From AP-15 sp963777435 (GTDB lineage: Bacteria; Pseudomonadota; Alphaproteobacteria; ATCC43930; CGMCC-115725), in NCBI GenBank assembly GCA_963777435.1, contig CAVZQT010000003.1, positions 1,426,001 through 1,490,000 on the forward strand: 64,000 nt of DNA, in the 5' to 3' direction. Below the pieces are notes generated by a model. It saw only the letters and a program-made list of their open reading frames with translations. It made no database searches and was not told the origin of the DNA. The position numbers were made by a program, and so were the translations under genes. Positions 52,217-61,831 of this stretch are shown here, in pieces; within the stretch, counting starts at the first letter, position 1, and the number at the start of each line of letters is the position of its first letter.

Positions 52217-54139
52217 ATGGACGATGTCCATCTGAAACGCAGACTGACAGCCGTGCTGCTGGCGGACGTCGTCGGTTACAGCCGCTTGATGAGCGCCGAC
52301 GAGCAAGGCACCCATCTGCGGCTGGCGGATCACGTCAGGGACATTATCGAACCTGCTGTTGCTCAGCACGGCGGTAGGTTCGTGCGCAGTATGGGCGACG
52401 GAATGCTGGTCGAGTTCGACAGCGCTGTCGACGCCGTGCGCTGCGCCATCGATATTCAGCGCGGCTTTGCCGTGCGTCAACCCGCCGACAAGGATCAGCG
52501 TATTCAGCTCCGCATCGGCATCAACACCGGCGATGTGATCGTCGACGAGCGCGATATCTACGGCAACAGCATCAATATCGCCGCCCGACTCGAAGGCCTG
52601 GCCGAGCCGGGAGGGATCTATGTCACCCGCGGTGTCCGCGATCAGCTGCTCGGCTATCCCGATCTGTCGTTCGAAGACATGGGCGAACGTCGGGTCAAGA
52701 ACATAGATCAACCGATTCGAATTTTTCGGGTCGATTACGATCAGGAACCTCCAGACACAACCGTTCGAGGGCGGTTGATCGGCGCGGCTCGTCGGCTGTA
52801 TCGCACGGCCCTTCCACCACAGCCGCGCTGGCACACCGCCCTTGGCATCATCCTCGCCATAGCAGTCGCAGTTGGCATGGCGGCGCCGCATGTCTGGCAT
52901 GGTGGCGAGCCGCTCCCGCCGCGCGCCTCTATCGTCGTGATGCCATTTAACAACTTCAGCGGCGACCATGCACAAGGCTATGTTGCCGACGCGATTACTG
53001 ACGATCTGACAACCGATTTAGCGCGGCTCAAGGGCACCTTTGTCATTGCGCGCAATACTGCTTTTACCTTCAAAGGCCGGTCGGTCGATGCCCGCCAGGT
53101 CGGTCGAGAATGCGGCGTTCGCTACATGCTGGAAGGCAGCATTACGCGGGCGGGAAATCAGATCGAGACCAATGTCCAGCTGATCGATACGCAGACCGGA
53201 GCTCATGTCTGGGCCGACCGGTTTGTCCACACGATCACCGATTTTATCGAACTCGAGAAGGCGATTACCGGGCGCATTGCGACCTCGCTGAACATCCAAC
53301 TGATTAGAGCCGAGGGCCGTCGTTTGACCGAGGAGCAGGCGCGTAACCCCGATGCTATCGATCTGCGGTTCCGCGGGATGAGTTTGTACTTTTCTTCCAT
53401 CACGCCAGAGCATAGCCAAAAGGCGCGCGGATTTCTCGAAGAAGCGGTGCGTCGCGATCCGCAATCGGCCGAAGCCTGGGGCTGGCTCGCCGAAATCCTA
53501 GTTATGCAATACGTGCATCGGTGGAACAATGCAGGAAAACCGGAACTTAAAGAAGCCGAAGACGCGCTGCACAAGGCTCAAGCAATTGATCCAAATATCG
53601 GCCAAGTGTATTATGCTGAAGGCTTGGTTAGGCGTGCAAAGGGCGAACATGACGCGGCGTTGGAGGCCTTCACCCGCGCGTTCGAACTTGATCCGAGCCT
53701 GACACGCGCTCTTGCCGAAAAAGCCAATGAATTGACGCTGGTCGGCAGACCAGCCGAGGCGCCGGCGTTGGTCGAGACCGCGATCAAGCTTAGTCCGGGC
53801 GATCCATCACTCGGCGGGTTCTATTGGGTCATCGGACGAGCGCACTTTTACTCGGGCGATTACCGCGACGCGATCCCGTGGCTGCAGAAATCGGTCGGGC
53901 TGCGCCCCGACGATTGGTTCAATCGGCTCTATCTGGTCAGTGCCTATGCACTCGATACTCAAATGGATGAAGCAAAAAGAGTTTTACGAGAGTTCTACCA
54001 TCACCCGAAATTCGCCGGCTACACGCTCGAAAAAGTAACCTCGGACGAGAAAGCGACGCCGAACGATAACAAATTTGTCGTCTCGGTCCGTCAAAAATTT
54101 CACGAAGGCCTGCAAATGGCGGGCATGGCGGCGCAATAG
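52217..54139 (+). CDS. Class III adenylate cyclase with TPR tail
   Basis: A 640-residue protein. The cyclase domain (residues about 8-170) has metal Asp in AVLLADVVGYSRLM and MGDGMLVEFD, and GNSINIAARLEGLAEPGGIY with the transition-state Asn and Arg. One membrane helix follows (ALGIILAIAVAVGMAA), then a TolB-like segment (ASIVVMPFNNFSGD) and about six TPR-type repeats. It makes cAMP from ATP; the TPR part probably senses a partner. Its last residues (VRQKFHEGLQMAGM) return in the third gene of this cluster. ATG 52217 chosen over GTG 52208. Confidence 0.88.
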   Translation: MDDVHLKRRLTAVLLADVVGYSRLMSADEQGTHLRLADHVRDIIEPAVAQHGGRFVRSMGDGMLVEFDSAVDAVRCAIDIQRGFAVRQPADKDQRIQLRIGINTGDVIVDERDIYGNSINIAARLEGLAEPGGIYVTRGVRDQLLGYPDLSFEDMGERRVKNIDQPIRIFRVDYDQEPPDTTVRGRLIGAARRLYRTALPPQPRWHTALGIILAIAVAVGMAAPHVWHGGEPLPPRASIVVMPFNNFSGDHAQGYVADAITDDLTTDLARLKGTFVIARNTAFTFKGRSVDARQVGRECGVRYMLEGSITRAGNQIETNVQLIDTQTGAHVWADRFVHTITDFIELEKAITGRIATSLNIQLIRAEGRRLTEEQARNPDAIDLRFRGMSLYFSSITPEHSQKARGFLEEAVRRDPQSAEAWGWLAEILVMQYVHRWNNAGKPELKEAEDALHKAQAIDPNIGQVYYAEGLVRRAKGEHDAALEAFTRAFELDPSLTRALAEKANELTLVGRPAEAPALVETAIKLSPGDPSLGGFYWVIGRAHFYSGDYRDAIPWLQKSVGLRPDDWFNRLYLVSAYALDTQMDEAKRVLREFYHHPKFAGYTLEKVTSDEKATPNDNKFVVSVRQKFHEGLQMAGMAAQ

Positions 54140-54193
54140 GGTCCTTCCATCAAGTCGGTGCCAGCACCTTCACAGGGAGAAGGAGTTAATCAG

Positions 54194-55009
54194 ATGGTCC
54201 AGCAAATGGCGGACAGTCAGGCCGCAGATACCGCCGATGCGGTGTCGAACGCGGTTACAAGCCCCGACGGCAGTCTCTTCATCCGCGAAGTCCTCGAAAA
54301 AGCCCTCTCAAACCCAGCGGGAGTTGCTCCTCGCTGGGCGGCGGACGCTTGGGCACTGCTCGCTAACGTATTGATGAATGACTATTTCAACGGGTGGAAC
54401 TACGCCGGGCAAGACCAGTTGAGGCAGGCTGAAGATGCCATCCACAATGCGTTAGCGCTCGCGCCAAGGCTCCCACTCGGACACCATGCGCAAGGGCTGA
54501 TTTACCGCGCCCACGGAGACCAACAGCAGGCACGTAAGGCATTTAAGCGGGCTAGGGACTTTGGCACAGGCTTTGCGCGCGCTCATGCGCAGATCGGCAA
54601 TCAAAGAATTCTTTGCGGGGAGCCCGCGAAGGCCCATGAGTATGTCGATGAGGCCATAAGGCTAAACCCAAATCACCCCGCTATCGGATATTTTTACTGG
54701 GTGAGAGGTCGGGCGCTCGTCAACCAAGCATTCGCCAATCAGCGAAGTTGGAGGGACGCTGTGGACGCATTGCAGGAGTCGGTCTGTGCGCTCAAAACCG
54801 TGTGGTATAATCGCGCTTACCTGGCCTATGCGCAACAACAAAACGGCGATTTTGCCGCCGCGGGGAGAACATTCGTTGAGTTAGACAATAACCCGCTATT
54901 TAAAGCAAAGTTGGCGCAGCTGAAGTTTTCGCCGAAAGAAGATTCGAACGATGCGGGTGCAGCGATGCGCAACGCGCTGCGCGATTGGCTCGCAGCACCT
55001 CCGCTATAA
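54194..55009 (+). CDS. TPR protein related to the cyclase tail
   Basis: A 271-residue, purely helical TPR protein from ATG 54194 (AAGGAG eight bases upstream). Repeats such as AEDAIHNALALAPRLPLGHH and AHEYVDEAIRLNPNHPAIGY, then FYWVRGRALVNQ, parallel the cyclase segments FYWVIGRAHFYSG and so on. No signal peptide or catalytic domain. It starts 54 bp after the cyclase and is likely in the same operon; it may bind the cyclase or compete for its partner. Confidence 0.8.
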   Translation: MVQQMADSQAADTADAVSNAVTSPDGSLFIREVLEKALSNPAGVAPRWAADAWALLANVLMNDYFNGWNYAGQDQLRQAEDAIHNALALAPRLPLGHHAQGLIYRAHGDQQQARKAFKRARDFGTGFARAHAQIGNQRILCGEPAKAHEYVDEAIRLNPNHPAIGYFYWVRGRALVNQAFANQRSWRDAVDALQESVCALKTVWYNRAYLAYAQQQNGDFAAAGRTFVELDNNPLFKAKLAQLKFSPKEDSNDAGAAMRNALRDWLAAPPL

Positions 55010-55132
55010 CAGCGTGACAGTATATTGTAACTTGCTATTTCGCCGGTTGGTTCGCCGTGTTCCTCTGCCGTGGATATATAAGGCCAATGCGCGAATCAGC
55101 ACTCCAACCTTTTTAAAGCTAACGGTGAAGGA

Positions 55133-55963
55133 ATGGATAATAGCAGCACAGTTGACTCAAGCGATCTGATCGGGCAGGCGCGGGTCATTCAAACACGCGT
55201 AATGACCCCGGAAAATTCGCTGCGAATTCGCGAATTATTGAGAAAGGCTTTGGCCGAACCGGTCGGAGTCGAGCCCCGACACTTGGCGGAGAGTTGGTGC
55301 TTTTTGGCCGAAGTCCTGATGTGCGATTGTTTGAACCGCTGGAACGACGCCGGGCCAGCGGAAATCGCCGAGGCCGTAGATGCCGTAGAGCAAGCGTTGG
55401 AGATCGCCCCCGGGTTGGCTGCAGCGCATTATGCGAGCGGCCTGATCAATCGGGCCCGGGGGAGGCATGAAGAGGCGCTAGCTGCGTTTACTCGAACGAT
55501 CGAGCTCAATCCGGAATTTGCTCTCGCTCATGCCCAGCAAGGGGCCCAATTGATCTATACTGGGAGACCGTTGGAGGCGCTGCAACCGATTGACACCTCG
55601 ATCCGGATCAGCCGCCCAAACAATCCCTCACTCCCAATGTTTTTTTGGTACAAGGGGCGCGCTCACTTTGTCGCCGGTAATTACGCCGACGCTATTGAAG
55701 CTTTGCATCGATCCGTGGAAGGGCGGGGCAACGTTTGGTACAATCATCTCCACCTAGTCAGTGCATACGCCCTTAATCATGATAGAGAAGCGGCGGCCGC
55801 GGCGCTTCGCAAATTCAAAGATCACTTCCCTAACTACAGCATAACTCGCGTCATTCACAATGAGCGGGCCAATCCGCATAATCATCCGGTGATGCTGGCC
55901 GCTCGCGAAAAGTTTCACGAGGGTCTTCGTTTGGCGGGGATGCCCGAGCATCTAGATAGATAG
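55133..55963 (+). CDS. Second TPR protein related to the cyclase tail
   Basis: A 276-residue TPR protein; AVEQALEIAPGLAAAHYASG, ALAAFTRTIELNPEFALAHA and FFWYKGRAHFVAGNYADAIE match the cyclase tail repeat by repeat, and it ends VMLAAREKFHEGLRLAGMP, nearly the cyclase C-terminus. GAAGG lies just upstream. The preceding 55010-55132 is AT-rich and could hold a separate promoter. Its similarity is higher to the cyclase tail than to the gene before, so two duplication steps are likely. Confidence 0.8.
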   Translation: MDNSSTVDSSDLIGQARVIQTRVMTPENSLRIRELLRKALAEPVGVEPRHLAESWCFLAEVLMCDCLNRWNDAGPAEIAEAVDAVEQALEIAPGLAAAHYASGLINRARGRHEEALAAFTRTIELNPEFALAHAQQGAQLIYTGRPLEALQPIDTSIRISRPNNPSLPMFFWYKGRAHFVAGNYADAIEALHRSVEGRGNVWYNHLHLVSAYALNHDREAAAAALRKFKDHFPNYSITRVIHNERANPHNHPVMLAAREKFHEGLRLAGMPEHLDR

Positions 55964-56151
55964 TCGTCGGTGACGAATGGTGAGTGACCTGGGTCGAGAT
56001 TCGTGCATCCAAGTCGCCTAAGGATATCGCAGCGTCACAACCGTAAAGAGCAATTTCTGCGCTGGGATCACCGGGTGAGCTGCCCTGGCCCAGGCCGGGC
56101 GCGGCACGTGACCCGACCGATCCGCGCCGGGATGACCCGCCGCGCCGTCAC

Positions 56152-58215
56152 TTATCGCATGGCGGCGGCGATGTTGCCGCCGTCGACGGTGGTGACGTCG
56201 GCGGTGGTCTTGAGCGCCAGAGCATGGGCGACGAAGGCTTGCGCGACGTCGTCGGGGGTGACTTCGCGACCGAGCAGATTGCCGGCGAGGTAATCGGCCT
56301 CACTGACCCCGCGCGCCGCTGCACGAGCGGCGATCACCTCGGGAGTCAACAACCCACTCTTGATACGGTCGGCATTGACCGCATTGGCGCGGATACCATT
56401 GGCGCCGTAATCGAGCGCGTATTGCCGCATTAAAGCGAGGGTCGCGGCCTTGGGCAGACCATAGGGGCCGAAATTCGGCCCGGGGTTGACCGCCTGTTTC
56501 GAGACATTGAACAAGAGGCAGCCGCCGGTCCCCTGCGCCAGCATAATGCGGACCGCGTTCTGCGCGACTGTTTGGTGGGCGAAAAAGTTGAGTTCGAAGC
56601 TGCGGCGCAATACTGCGTCCTCGACCTCGCCGATACGGCCCTGCCACGCCGCGCCGGCATTCGAGACGACGAGATCGAGGCCGCCGAATTCTTTGATGAC
56701 TTGGTCAAACGCGGCGCGTACCGATGCCGGATCGGTAACATCGCAGGCAATGCCGAGCGCAACGCCGCCGAGCTGCTTCGCCGCGGCGGTGGCGGTCTCG
56801 CCATTGATGTCGAGCAGCGCCACTTCGGCGCCGGCGCGGGCCATTGCCCGGGCGATCGCAAAGCCAATCGTGCCGGCGCCGCCGGTCACGACCGCGATCT
56901 GGCCGGCGAGCGGCTTCTCGACCGTTTGCCCGAGCTTGGCTTGTTCGAGCGACCAGTATTCGATGTCGAACATGTCGGCTTCGCCGACCGGGTCGAAGCG
57001 GCCGATCGCTTCGGCGTCGGTTATTGTTGCGACCGTCGACTCGGCGATGTCGGCGGCGATCCGCGCGTCGCGCGCCGACCCGCCGAGCCCGAACAATCCC
57101 AATCCCGGGACCAGGATCACTCGCGGCATCGGATCGAGCTCGCGTTTCGCGACCGCCTGGCGAGCATTGTGCCGCGGGAAGTAGGCATGGTACTCGGCGA
57201 CGAAACGGTCGACCGCGGCGCGGACCGCTGCCCTGAAATCGTCGAGCCGGCCTGCTTCCGGCGCCGGTACGATCAGCGGGTAATTTTTGGTCCGTAACGT
57301 ATGGTCGGGCGTAACGACGCCGGCCTGGCTGTAGCGCGCGAGCTCTGCTCCGTGGACATAATCGAGGATCGCCGGGCTGGTGCGGAATTCGAGAATAAAG
57401 CGCTTATAGGCCCCGACTTCGACCTGGGAGGGGATGGCGCAGAAGCCGCGCAGGATCGGCGCCACCTCGGCCACAGCGGCAACTGCGGCCGGCTGAGGGA
57501 CGGCCGGAAACACGACGGTGTTGCGGCGGCGGGTCAGCATTTCTTCTGCCAGCGATACGGCCTCGATCATCCGCTCATAAGCACCCTGCGCGGTCTCGCC
57601 AAATGTAAAGATCCCGTGCTTCAACAGCACCAGGCCCTCGACCTCGGGGTCTTGCTCAAAGACCTCGGCAGCTTTTTTTGCGAGCTGAAAGCCCGGCATA
57701 ATGTAGGGCACGAGACCGAGCCGACCCTGGTAAAGATCGGCGCAGCGCTCGGCGGCATCGGGTTGATCGGCAATGCTGAGGACCGCGGTCGAATGCGTGT
57801 GGTCAACGAATTTATGCGGCAAGAAGGCGTGCAGCAGAGTTTCGACCGACGGGTTGGGGGCGCCGGGATCGATCAAATTGGCCCGCTGAACCCGCACCAT
57901 CTCCTCGTCCGACAATGTCTCGCGCTGGCGCAACTTGCGGATCGGAGCAAGCCGTACAGCCGGGAGGCCGGCGGGTTCGATCGCCGCCATGTCCCAGCCG
58001 CTGCCTTTGACGCACAAGACCTCCGCATCCTCGTCAAGAAGGTCCTTTACGCTGGTCTTGACCGAGGTGTTGCCGCCGCCATGCAGCACCAGCTTCGGAT
58101 CGCCGCCCAAAAGCCGGGAGGTGTAGACGCGCAGCGCCACGTCTTTGCCAATCCCTTGATCGGCGTAATGTTGCACTAGCCGCTCTGCCTCGGCATCGGA
58201 CCACAGGCTCTGCAT
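56152..58215 (-). CDS. Bifunctional class II aldolase/short-chain dehydrogenase (RhaD-type)
   Basis: A 687-residue fusion. Residues 1-400: class II aldolase with LVLHGGGNTSVK, zinc His in VDHTHSTAVL and LKHGIFTFGE. Residues 430-687: SDR with TGGAGTIGFAIARAMA, NAG in VVSNAGAAWQG and catalytic YGLPKAATLALM. This is the rhamnulose-1-phosphate aldolase/lactaldehyde dehydrogenase architecture, which splits a sugar phosphate or sugar acid and oxidises the aldehyde. No isomerase or kinase gene is near. Convergent with the TPR gene; 188 bp between them. Confidence 0.87.
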   Translation of the reverse strand: MQSLWSDAEAERLVQHYADQGIGKDVALRVYTSRLLGGDPKLVLHGGGNTSVKTSVKDLLDEDAEVLCVKGSGWDMAAIEPAGLPAVRLAPIRKLRQRETLSDEEMVRVQRANLIDPGAPNPSVETLLHAFLPHKFVDHTHSTAVLSIADQPDAAERCADLYQGRLGLVPYIMPGFQLAKKAAEVFEQDPEVEGLVLLKHGIFTFGETAQGAYERMIEAVSLAEEMLTRRRNTVVFPAVPQPAAVAAVAEVAPILRGFCAIPSQVEVGAYKRFILEFRTSPAILDYVHGAELARYSQAGVVTPDHTLRTKNYPLIVPAPEAGRLDDFRAAVRAAVDRFVAEYHAYFPRHNARQAVAKRELDPMPRVILVPGLGLFGLGGSARDARIAADIAESTVATITDAEAIGRFDPVGEADMFDIEYWSLEQAKLGQTVEKPLAGQIAVVTGGAGTIGFAIARAMARAGAEVALLDINGETATAAAKQLGGVALGIACDVTDPASVRAAFDQVIKEFGGLDLVVSNAGAAWQGRIGEVEDAVLRRSFELNFFAHQTVAQNAVRIMLAQGTGGCLLFNVSKQAVNPGPNFGPYGLPKAATLALMRQYALDYGANGIRANAVNADRIKSGLLTPEVIAARAAARGVSEADYLAGNLLGREVTPDDVAQAFVAHALALKTTADVTTVDGGNIAAAMR

Positions 58216-58619
58216 TGCTGATCTCTCGCTGTGCGGGCTCCGAGCCCATCAATGCATGGCCGGCGCAAGGCAAACAAGCGCGCAATCGCCGCCCGCAGGC
58301 CGATTGACAAATCGCGTGTTCTGTTTGCCAGCGGCTTGAACCACCGACTTTCCGCTTTGGCCAAATGAGCAACCGTTGTGCGCCGGAACTCGTGACCGAC
58401 CGATGGGCGATGCAAAAGACAAAGCATCGTCAACAACTCGACATCACTATCGACGTTGGGGACGAAAACCGTCCGCTTTTTGCGTAACCGATAGTTTGGC
58501 GGACGATATTTCGCGTGTTACGGGTCTATCACGTCAATAAAACGTCCGTGTTCAAGTAACTCGTGACATCCTGATGAGGGCAATGCTATCCCAGAAACAT
58601 GGTAAACGAGTGGATTTGA

Positions 58620-58657
58620 ATTGACATTGGAAGGAATACTATTAAGATTATGTCAAT
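58620..58657 (+). promoter_or_regulatory. Promoter-like site with inverted repeat
   Basis: TTGACA at 58621-58626, 16 bases, then TAAGAT at 58643-58648 form a sigma-70-like promoter. ATTGACAT (58620-58627) and ATGTCAAT (58650-58657) are a perfect 8-base inverted repeat that frames it, so a dimeric repressor could cover it. It lies about 190 bp before the acetyltransferase-like gene. The remainder of 58216-58848 shows no gene. Confidence 0.4.
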
Positions 58658-58848
58658 GTTTGGTCAGATGCTACAGGCTTCCTTGGCAAGGCTGAGTGTA
58701 GACCACTTTCTGTGCAATTCGGTGGCCGATAATTCGAGGAAGTAGAAGTCTAAAGGCAGAGTTAGTTGCTCCGCCGCCGATGAATCTGTTCCGCCTGTGT
58801 CTGTAGCCAGCTGGCTGGCATGTAGCTTTGAAAACGAGGGAATAGCCG

Positions 58849-59710
58849 ATGTCGCTGACTTACCCGAATATTGTTCCCGAGAACAATCTTCGCCTCCCGG
58901 ACGCCCTCACCATAAAGCATGGCCCGGCCGAATTGCTGGCGCGCTTTGTCCTCGAAGGCGACAAAGCGGCCCGTCGGGTCGGTCTGCGTTTGCGTCTGCG
59001 CCACGATTTTGATGATCTCCGTCGTTTAAACGAGTTCGAGGTCAGGCGTGGCAACTGGTTTCGTCTTGTGAATTTGTTTAATCCCGAATATTGCGACTTA
59101 ACCCCGGAAAATTCGTATTGGCTTTCGGGTGAGAGCGAGGACGGTGAAATTGTCGTTACTGTAGCATGGCGTATTTTCTTCTGGCCAGACACCAATCTTT
59201 TCCAAGAAGGACGCTTCCTGTTTTACGGTCGTGGCAAGGGCCGTCCGTGCGAATTCAGCTCCGAAGCGGCCAAGGTCGCGGCAATGCTCTCGGGCGTGGT
59301 GTTGTTTGCCGGGTCGCTTTGGGTGCGGCCCGATTTTCGCGGGCATCAGCTCTCGCAGCTGATTCCGTCGGCTGGGCCGAGCCTACGGGCTCGCGCGCTG
59401 GCCGGTCGACTGGTGCACAGCGTTTACTGCACCGATCCTCGTCGAAAAGGGTGTGCCGGCGGGGTACGGCTACAAGCACGCCGTGCGCAGCATTATTTTT
59501 CCGGACGCACCGTCCGGCCATCCGGACAACGCGCTTCTCTACCTTTCCGCGAATGAGGCTTACGAAGACCTCGCCAATTTTCTGACGACCGAACTGCTCG
59601 TTTCCGATGGGGAAAACATGTCGGAATCTTCGTCACCCAACCTTTTAGACCACATGGTTACGAATACTTCATCCGAGGGGGTTTTCCACGGCAGCAGTAA
59701 TCGTTCGTAA
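58849..59710 (+). pseudogene. Acetyltransferase-like (GNAT) protein, one frameshift
   Basis: ATG 58849 opens a soluble protein of about 286 residues in the repaired frame. The first frame reaches PDFRGHQLSQLIPS, a GNAT-type acetyl-CoA loop with R-G-x-x-L, then loses sense. An extra G at 59371 shifts the frame; the correct one continues LGRAYGLARWPVDWCTAF and GVPAGYGYKHAVRSIIFPD to stop at 59710. The fold assignment is modest. The last 151 bases overlap the convergent gene. It could be a real mutation or a sequencing error. Confidence 0.65.
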
Positions 59711-60537
59711 CGGGTCACATACGCTTGCGTGCGGTCGTGCGAAGTCTGGATTGCAGCCGTGACAATGTCATATCGCGGCTGGCCGGTGGTGGCGACCGAT
59801 TTATAAAACTGCGACACCCAGGCGCCGTATTCCTTATCGGGCTGGTTCCTAACCTTTTCTCCAATCACATTGATCTGAGAATCTCGACCGAGCCAGATCC
59901 CGTTGCTATTTCGGGCCCCGACAAAACGGAAAACCGGCTCGAACTCGTGCGGTTTTAGCCCAAAGATAATCATTCGCGGCCATAGTCCGTACTCGACTGC
60001 AAGTGAGATAACACCGGGATCAAACTGCGCAAATGATATCCGCCATTTCTGTAACAACGGCCGCAACGGGCTGCTGTCATCATCGAACAGCTTGGTATGG
60101 TCGCAAGGCTCCACCAAAAATCGTTCGGCCGGCGGCAGCTGAAATGCCGGAGCGCACAATTCCGAAATTCGTGCGATTGCCTGCTCCGGTGATGCGCTAA
60201 TTTCGGAATGCCAGGTGAAATCGAGATATTTGATCCGAAACAGGCGGACGCGCAGCGACAAAAGCTTTTGTTGCGCCGCCAGCAGAGCAGGTAATCCGAC
60301 GTTTCGTGGATGCAATTCGACTTCGACAATCGAATCGTTCAGCGTGTCAAACCTGATGAAGCCGAGATTTTTGACGGCGAATGCGGGCGCATCGTAATCG
60401 GGATCGAAGTCCCCCAATGCCGCGAGAAACTCGGGGCTGCCCGGGCTAACCAATCGGCCGTCGGGCGTAACCAGTATGGAAAGGCGATTCACCGGCCACC
60501 TCGCGACAACAAATTCGGTCGTATGACTTTCGTTCAC
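59560..60537 (-). CDS. Hypothetical protein, possibly with a PAS-like domain
   Basis: A 325-residue soluble protein. The N-terminal 120 residues are beta-rich (RLSILVTPDGRLVSPGSPEF); the C-terminal part FRFVGARNSNGIWLGRDSQI followed by RYDIVTAAIQTSHDRTQAYV and RYERLLLPWKTPSDEVFV resembles a PAS-type sensor domain known from alphaproteobacterial proteins without further parts. The last 50 residues overlap the acetyltransferase-like gene on the other strand by 151 bp, which is unusual for convergent genes. No function can be given. Confidence 0.65.
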   Translation of the reverse strand: MNESHTTEFVVARWPVNRLSILVTPDGRLVSPGSPEFLAALGDFDPDYDAPAFAVKNLGFIRFDTLNDSIVEVELHPRNVGLPALLAAQQKLLSLRVRLFRIKYLDFTWHSEISASPEQAIARISELCAPAFQLPPAERFLVEPCDHTKLFDDDSSPLRPLLQKWRISFAQFDPGVISLAVEYGLWPRMIIFGLKPHEFEPVFRFVGARNSNGIWLGRDSQINVIGEKVRNQPDKEYGAWVSQFYKSVATTGQPRYDIVTAAIQTSHDRTQAYVTRYERLLLPWKTPSDEVFVTMWSKRLGDEDSDMFSPSETSSSVVRKLARSS

Positions 60538-60591
60538 CGTTCCGCAATCCTATCGGGCCAAGGGTAAATTAACCGCTAACGAATGCCGGTG

Positions 60592-61824
60592 TCAGATTTG
60601 CGCGGAGACGGCTGTGGCGGGCCGGGTCTCAGGCATCGCGCTCAATACGAGCGCGCAAGCGGCGAGGCCAAACCCGGCAAGGCTCGCGAAGGCGATCGGC
60701 TGGCCATAATGATCGCCGATCCAGCCGGCGAGAGTGGTGCTCAACGTAGCGCCGATCCCGATTGCAAAGCCGACAAAGCCGAGGGCGAGATTATAATGCC
60801 CCGAGCGGCCGGCGATGTCGCTAGTGATCAGCGGGACCAGGACGCCGAGGCAGGCGCCTGCAATGCCGTCGAGCGCTTGCACCAGCACGATCGGAATCGG
60901 CGAAGCGGCTATCGCAAACACCGCCCCCCGGATCGGCAGGCTCACCAGACCCAACAACAAGACCAAACGGCGGCCATTGGTCTCGGCCAGCCGGCCGACC
61001 AAGGGTGAGACCAGTGCCACAACCAATTGCGGCACGACGATACAGGCGGCGATCACAAGATTGGACGCGCCGCCAACGGTCTTGGTCAATGTGTTGCCGA
61101 TAAGCGGCAGCATCGCGGCATTGCCGAGTGTAAACAGCATCACGCAAGCAGCAAAGACGAGGAGCCTGCGCTCGCTCAATACACCAATCGGACTTTGTTG
61201 GTGCGCCGACCGATTGCTGCTGTCCGGTCCGTCCGTGTAAGTTACCCGCGCCAACGGTGCGAGCGGCACCAGCGCCGGCAAGGTCATCGCCGCCGTCAGA
61301 AAAAACACGGCGCGCTCCGAGACGTAATAACCGCAGGCGCCCATCAACACCGCGCCGACACCGTTCCCGATCGCGGCAAAGCGCGCGTTTCGCCCGAACC
61401 GCAACCCGAGAACCGTCGGTCCAGCGACTGCCAGGCTAATCGCCGCGATCGCCGGGCTCAGCGTGCAGCTCGAGAAACTGTGCAGGATTTCCGCGACGTA
61501 AACCGCCAGCGGCGCCGGGTTGATCGCGAACAACAGCGCGCTGATGCTGAACGAGAGAATGCTGAGGAGGACAACCGAAGCCTTGTGGCGGATCGCGTCG
61601 ACCAGCGCTCCGGCCGGGATCTGGCTTGCCATCGCCGCGACCGTGCCGAGGCTGAGAGCAAGGCCGATCGAGGTCTCGGTCCACCCCCGCGTCGTCAAAT
61701 AGACGGCGATGAACGGCCCGAAACCGGTCTGGATATTCCCGACAAACAGGTTGAGCCAATCGAGCGAGCGCTCGGCGGCTTGCTCTACGGACCGCTCGGC
61801 GGCCTTCGCTCCGCCTACCGCCAA
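60592..61824 (-). CDS. MFS transporter
   Basis: A 410-residue, 12-helix major facilitator: GNIQTGFGPFIAVYLTTRGW in helix 1, ALVDAIRHKASVVLLS in loop 2-3, LRFGRNARFAAIGNGVGAVL in helix 5, and VGRLAETNGRRLVLLLG in the second half. The N-x-x-x-G-F-GPF pattern occurs in a poorly known transporter group whose substrate I cannot name. It ends a short minus-strand series with the PRC-barrel and ABC genes, 7 bp after the PRC-barrel gene. Confidence 0.8.
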   Translation of the reverse strand: MAVGGAKAAERSVEQAAERSLDWLNLFVGNIQTGFGPFIAVYLTTRGWTETSIGLALSLGTVAAMASQIPAGALVDAIRHKASVVLLSILSFSISALLFAINPAPLAVYVAEILHSFSSCTLSPAIAAISLAVAGPTVLGLRFGRNARFAAIGNGVGAVLMGACGYYVSERAVFFLTAAMTLPALVPLAPLARVTYTDGPDSSNRSAHQQSPIGVLSERRLLVFAACVMLFTLGNAAMLPLIGNTLTKTVGGASNLVIAACIVVPQLVVALVSPLVGRLAETNGRRLVLLLGLVSLPIRGAVFAIAASPIPIVLVQALDGIAGACLGVLVPLITSDIAGRSGHYNLALGFVGFAIGIGATLSTTLAGWIGDHYGQPIAFASLAGFGLAACALVLSAMPETRPATAVSAQI

Positions 61825-61831
61825 AGCCCGA

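Noticed and set aside
51947..52975. Minus-strand open frame of 342 codons
   Set aside because: Antisense to the cyclase gene, whose catalytic motifs are clear; no family pattern in the antisense product.
57301..58179. Plus-strand open frame of 292 codons
   Set aside because: Antisense to the aldolase/SDR enzyme; no domain and no ribosome site.
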